A stretch of DNA of 60,265 nt from an uncultured Oscillospiraceae bacterium. GTDB taxonomy: Bacteria > Bacillota > Clostridia > Oscillospirales > Oscillospiraceae. The translations under genes were made by a program, and so were the position numbers. Positions 58,059 through 60,265 of this stretch are shown piece after piece; positions within the stretch are counted from its first letter, which is position 1; every line of letters begins with the position of its first letter. The notes under the pieces were generated by a model. That model had not been told where the DNA came from, ran no database searches, and was given only the letters and a program-made list of their open reading frames with translations. Location: positions 1 to 60,265 of the forward strand of contig CATABD010000005.1 in NCBI GenBank assembly GCA_949494735.1. The letters run 5' to 3'.

Positions 58059-59083
58059 GGCGTACCCCCGGCGCGTTTCACGTGAAACGCGTGTTTGCCT
58101 TGCTTCTGGCCCCGCTCCTGCTCCTGCCGTACGGCTGCGCCCCCGCCCAGCCCCTGGAGCGCACCTTTTTCGCCATGGACACGGTGATGACCCTGCGGCT
58201 GTACCAGGGCGGGGACGGGAGCCTGCTGGACCAGGCGGAGGCCCGCGTGCGGGAGCTGGAGGGGCTGTGGTCGGTGACGGACGGGGCCAGCGAGATTTCC
58301 ACCCTGAACCATGACGGGTCGGCGGAGCTGTCCCCGGAGACGGCAGACCTGCTGCGCACAGCGCTGGGCATGTGTGAGCGCACCGGCGGCGCGCTGGATA
58401 TCTCCACCTATCCCATACTGCGGGCCTGGGGCTTTACCACCGGGGAATATGCCGTGCCGGAGGAAGAGGAAATCGCCGCCCTGCTTCCCATGGTGGACTA
58501 TACCCAGGTCATGCAGGATGGGACCTGCGCCTCCCTGCCGGAGGGTATGGAGATCGACCTGGGCAGCGTGGCCAAGGGCTGCGCTGGATGGCGGCTTGCT
58601 CATTTGCTGAAGGAAAATGGCGTCACCTCCGCCCTGCTGGACCTGGGGGGGAACATCCAGACTGTGGGGGCAAAGCCGGACGGCTCCCCCTGGCGGGTGG
58701 CCATTCGGAATCCGGCGGGTGAGGGGAACGTGGGCGTGGTGGAGGTGGTGGACCAGGCGGTGGTCACCTCCGGCGGGTACGAGCGGTACTTTGAGGAGGA
58801 CGGGGTGCGCTACTGGCACATCATCGACCCAAAGACCGGCGCGCCGGCCCGCAGCGGCCTGGCCAGCGTCACCGTGGTGGGGGAGAGCGGGCTTTTATGC
58901 GACGGCCTTTCCACCGCCCTGTTTGTCATGGGGCGGGAGGGTGCGCTGGAGCACTGGCGGCAGCACCGGGATTTCGAGGCGGTGCTGGTGTCGGAGGACG
59001 GCTCGGTGACCATCACCGCCGGGCTGGAGGGGCGCTTCACCCCGGCGGACCCGGCCCGGCCCCTTACCGTGGCCCGGCCTTGA
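58055..59083 (+). CDS. apbE: FAD:protein FMN transferase ApbE, lipoprotein
   Basis: 342 residues from ATG 58055 with GGAGGCGG upstream. Signal with lipobox-like LPYGC near residue 28. ApbE landmarks: FFAMDTVMTLRLY, EISTLNHDG, GGALDISTYPIL, EIDLGSVAKGCAGWRLAHLL, ALLDLGGNIQTVG, HIIDPKTGAPA and CDGLSTALFVMG. It attaches FMN to Thr/Ser of flavoproteins such as Rnf or Nqr subunits outside the membrane. Codons 7-12 lie in a parS-like site. Confidence 0.93.
   Translation: MRRTPGAFHVKRVFALLLAPLLLLPYGCAPAQPLERTFFAMDTVMTLRLYQGGDGSLLDQAEARVRELEGLWSVTDGASEISTLNHDGSAELSPETADLLRTALGMCERTGGALDISTYPILRAWGFTTGEYAVPEEEEIAALLPMVDYTQVMQDGTCASLPEGMEIDLGSVAKGCAGWRLAHLLKENGVTSALLDLGGNIQTVGAKPDGSPWRVAIRNPAGEGNVGVVEVVDQAVVTSGGYERYFEEDGVRYWHIIDPKTGAPARSGLASVTVVGESGLLCDGLSTALFVMGREGALEHWRQHRDFEAVLVSEDGSVTITAGLEGRFTPADPARPLTVARP
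58072..58091. other. parS-like ParB/Spo0J binding site inside apbE
   Basis: The core GTTTCACGTGAAAC (58075-58088) equals the inner 14 bases of the consensus 16-bp bacterial parS; only the two outermost bases (C and G rather than T and A) differ. The palindrome extends to 20 bp. Confidence 0.8.
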
Positions 59084-59108
59084 CAGGGCGGGGGCCGAAT
59101 GCTATCAT
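59080..59108 (+). promoter_or_regulatory. Promoter of the double-GNAT gene, overlapping the apbE stop
   Basis: Perfect TTGACA (59080-59085), 17 bp, TATCAT (59103-59108); the apbE TGA is inside the -35 box. Confidence 0.75.
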
Positions 59109-59172
59109 AAAAGCTGCGGGAGACTGCGGGCGCTGGTTCCGATGGGGGCGCCCGGGCTCCGGCGGCTTTTAT
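59107..59172 (+). terminator. Long leader hairpin before the double-GNAT gene
   Basis: Outer stem ATAAAAGC (59107-59114) with GCTTTTAT (59165-59172), extended by GC/GC and GGAG/CTCC, and an inner hairpin GGGCGC/GCGCCC (59128-59133, 59148-59153). May end the apbE transcript and form the first leader structure of the next one. Confidence 0.55.
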
Positions 59173-59208
59173 TTGCCCTGAAATCTGACACGAAGGAGCG
59201 TGGTTTTT

Positions 59209-59247
59209 ATGAAAACAAACCGTGAGTGGAGGGACCACGGCATCTGA
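59209..59247 (+). CDS. Predicted 12-residue leader peptide
   Basis: ATG 59209 after AAGGAG (about 9 bp upstream), encoding MKTNREWRDHGI and ending at TGA 59247. The last codons and stop lie within the loop of an adjoining hairpin (59227-59254), the arrangement of ribosome-mediated attenuation. Confidence 0.5.
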   Translation: MKTNREWRDHGI

Positions 59248-59262
59248 CCCTCCAATATTTTT
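59227..59262 (+). terminator. Attenuator hairpin
   Basis: TGGAGGG (59227-59233) pairs with CCCTCCA (59248-59254), followed by ATATTTTT. A competing pairing CGTGGT (59199-59204) with ACCACG (59234-59239) can form instead. Confidence 0.5.
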
Positions 59263-59276
59263 AGGAGGATGTCAAA

Positions 59277-60227
59277 ATGAGCGAAATCACCGTCAAAGAG
59301 CTGACCACACAGGAGGACACCGCCCGCTTTTGGGAAAAGCTGCACGCCTATTTCCGTCGGGATCTGTTCCCCCAGGGGGAACCCGGCCGGGAGCAGGCGC
59401 TGGACTACTTCCTGGGGGAGGAGTACCGCGCCGTCATGGAGAAGCACCGCACCCGGCCGGTAGACCCGCTGTGCTTCCTGGCCTTTGGCCGGGGCGGCGC
59501 GGACATCGGCTTCGCCATCCCCGCCTTCTACCCCAGCGAGGACGGCAAATGCTTCATTATGGAGTTCTGGGCGGAGCCGGAGTTCCGGGGCGGCGGCACG
59601 GGCGCGGCCTGCGCCCAGGCCCTGCTGGGCTGGGCCCGGGACCGGGGCGCCGCCTACTTCGAGCTCAACGCCGACGGGGAGCGCCGCAGGCGCTTCTGGG
59701 CGCGGGCGGGCTTTGTGCCCAACGGGGTGGACGAGTGGGGCAACCCCTGTATGCTGCTGCCGCCGGAGGAGGCGCTGCCCCTCCGGGTGGAGCGGCTGAC
59801 AGATCCGGACGGCCCGGAGCTGGGCTGGCAGTGGCTCAAGCTGGAAAACAGCTTCTTAGCCGAGATCGGCGAGGGGCCGCTGACCGGGGAGAAAAAGCAG
59901 CGGCTGGCCGCCGCCGTCCGGGAAGGGCGGATCGCCTTCTTCCTGGCCCTGCGGGGGACGCGGGCGGTGGGGATGTGCTCGGTTTCCCCCTGCTTCTCCA
60001 CCTTTGCCTGCGGTGAAACCGGGGTGTTCGACGACTTTTACGTGGAGCCCCCCTTCCGCCGCCAGGGCGCGGCACGGCTGCTGGCCCGGGCGGCCCAGGG
60101 CTGGTGCCGGGAGCGGGGGATGGCCAGCCTGACGGTGGGCTGCTCCGCCGGGGACGTGGGGATGTACCGCGCCCTGGGCTTCGCCCTGGAGCTGGGGGCC
60201 ATGCTGGCCTGCCCGCTGGAGGGCTGA
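59277..60227 (+). CDS. Two-domain GNAT acetyltransferase
   Basis: 316 residues, AGGAGG 7 bp before the ATG. The N-terminal GNAT module (about 1-165) has EFWAEPEFRGGGTGAACAQALLGWARDRGAAYFELNADGERRRRFWARAGF; the C-terminal module (about 168-316) has FDDFYVEPPFRRQGAARLLARAAQGWCRERGMASLTVGCSAGDVGMYRALGF. Both acetyl-CoA loops look usable. The regulated leader upstream suggests induction, perhaps by a translation inhibitor that it acetylates; this is inference. Confidence 0.88.
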   Translation: MSEITVKELTTQEDTARFWEKLHAYFRRDLFPQGEPGREQALDYFLGEEYRAVMEKHRTRPVDPLCFLAFGRGGADIGFAIPAFYPSEDGKCFIMEFWAEPEFRGGGTGAACAQALLGWARDRGAAYFELNADGERRRRFWARAGFVPNGVDEWGNPCMLLPPEEALPLRVERLTDPDGPELGWQWLKLENSFLAEIGEGPLTGEKKQRLAAAVREGRIAFFLALRGTRAVGMCSVSPCFSTFACGETGVFDDFYVEPPFRRQGAARLLARAAQGWCRERGMASLTVGCSAGDVGMYRALGFALELGAMLACPLEG

Positions 60228-60265
60228 CGGCGCGCCTGCAAAAACAGACCGGGGGCCCCGCGGCA

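Noticed and set aside
59107..59262. T-box riboswitch
   Set aside because: GGGACCACGG only loosely resembles the T-box sequence, and specifier and antiterminator features are not convincing; leader-peptide attenuation fits better.
1..60265. CRISPR arrays, tRNA or rRNA genes, transposases
   Set aside because: None could be recognised on either strand.

Overview
The window looks like a chromosomal segment of a high-GC, low-oxygen gut Firmicute, most likely an Oscillospiraceae member of the Flavonifractor/Lawsonibacter/Intestinimonas type. The evidence is a GC-rich genome with Firmicute gene content (DnaD- and DnaI-like primosome proteins, DUF1836, DegV, YtrA-type GntR/ABC, SLH-domain wall enzymes, GH25 lysozyme), AGGAGG ribosome sites and sigma-A promoters with 17-bp spacing. 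A consensus-like parS site inside apbE (58075-58088) suggests that this end of the window lies in the origin-proximal part of the chromosome.

Layout. (1) 1-8358: a Ser/Thr phospho-signalling island: two PP2C phosphatases, a lipoprotein-type trypsin-like protease joined through a membrane segment to an FHA domain, two zinc-ribbon Ser/Thr kinases (the second with a 650-residue repeat-rich outer domain), and a convergent gene of unknown function. (2) 8461-16123: surface-glycan genes: a GT-C-like/polyprenyl-phosphate-sugar synthase fusion, a Wzx-type flippase, and two tandem duplicated GT2 enzymes on the other strand. (3) 33947-16147, read leftward: a 13-gene, 18-kb run that begins with a Gram-positive Pel exopolysaccharide set (SDR-PelD fusion, PelE-like, DUF2194 protein, PelF, PelG). 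It continues with a GT-C-like membrane protein, three more glycosyltransferases, a DUF4832-type protein, a polysaccharide pyruvyltransferase, an F420-hydrogenase-beta-like Fe-S protein and a DUF1919 protein. (4) 34185-34504: a 320-bp segment bounded by perfect 22-bp inverted repeats, holding one near-consensus promoter and a terminator, and lying 3 bp from a complete tyrosine recombinase gene. This is the centrepiece: it has every sequence feature of an invertible promoter switch for the Pel operon. As sequenced, the promoter points away from pel (OFF). Inversion would aim it at pelD, whose product also has a c-di-GMP I-site, so the polymer would be under two layers of control: DNA inversion and allosteric activation.

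(5) 35564-60265: mostly housekeeping and small regulatory modules: DUF1836, DegV, a GntR-ABC operon with its operator, an L,D-transpeptidase with SLH repeats, a replication-restart pair, an XRE/DUF3169 module behind three 21-bp operator repeats, SLH-GH25 lysozyme, a TetR-esterase divergent pair, a uridine-kinase-like protein, GNAT, mutL, dtd, mnmE, a SecB-like protein, a PadR/DUF2812 module whose second gene is cut by an in-frame amber codon, a dCMP-deaminase-like protein, apbE, and a two-domain GNAT behind an attenuator-like leader with a 12-codon peptide.

No tRNA, rRNA, CRISPR array or transposase was seen. Non-coding stretches over 300 bp are the inverton plus pel leader (33948-34507) and a repeat-filled region (54705-55180).
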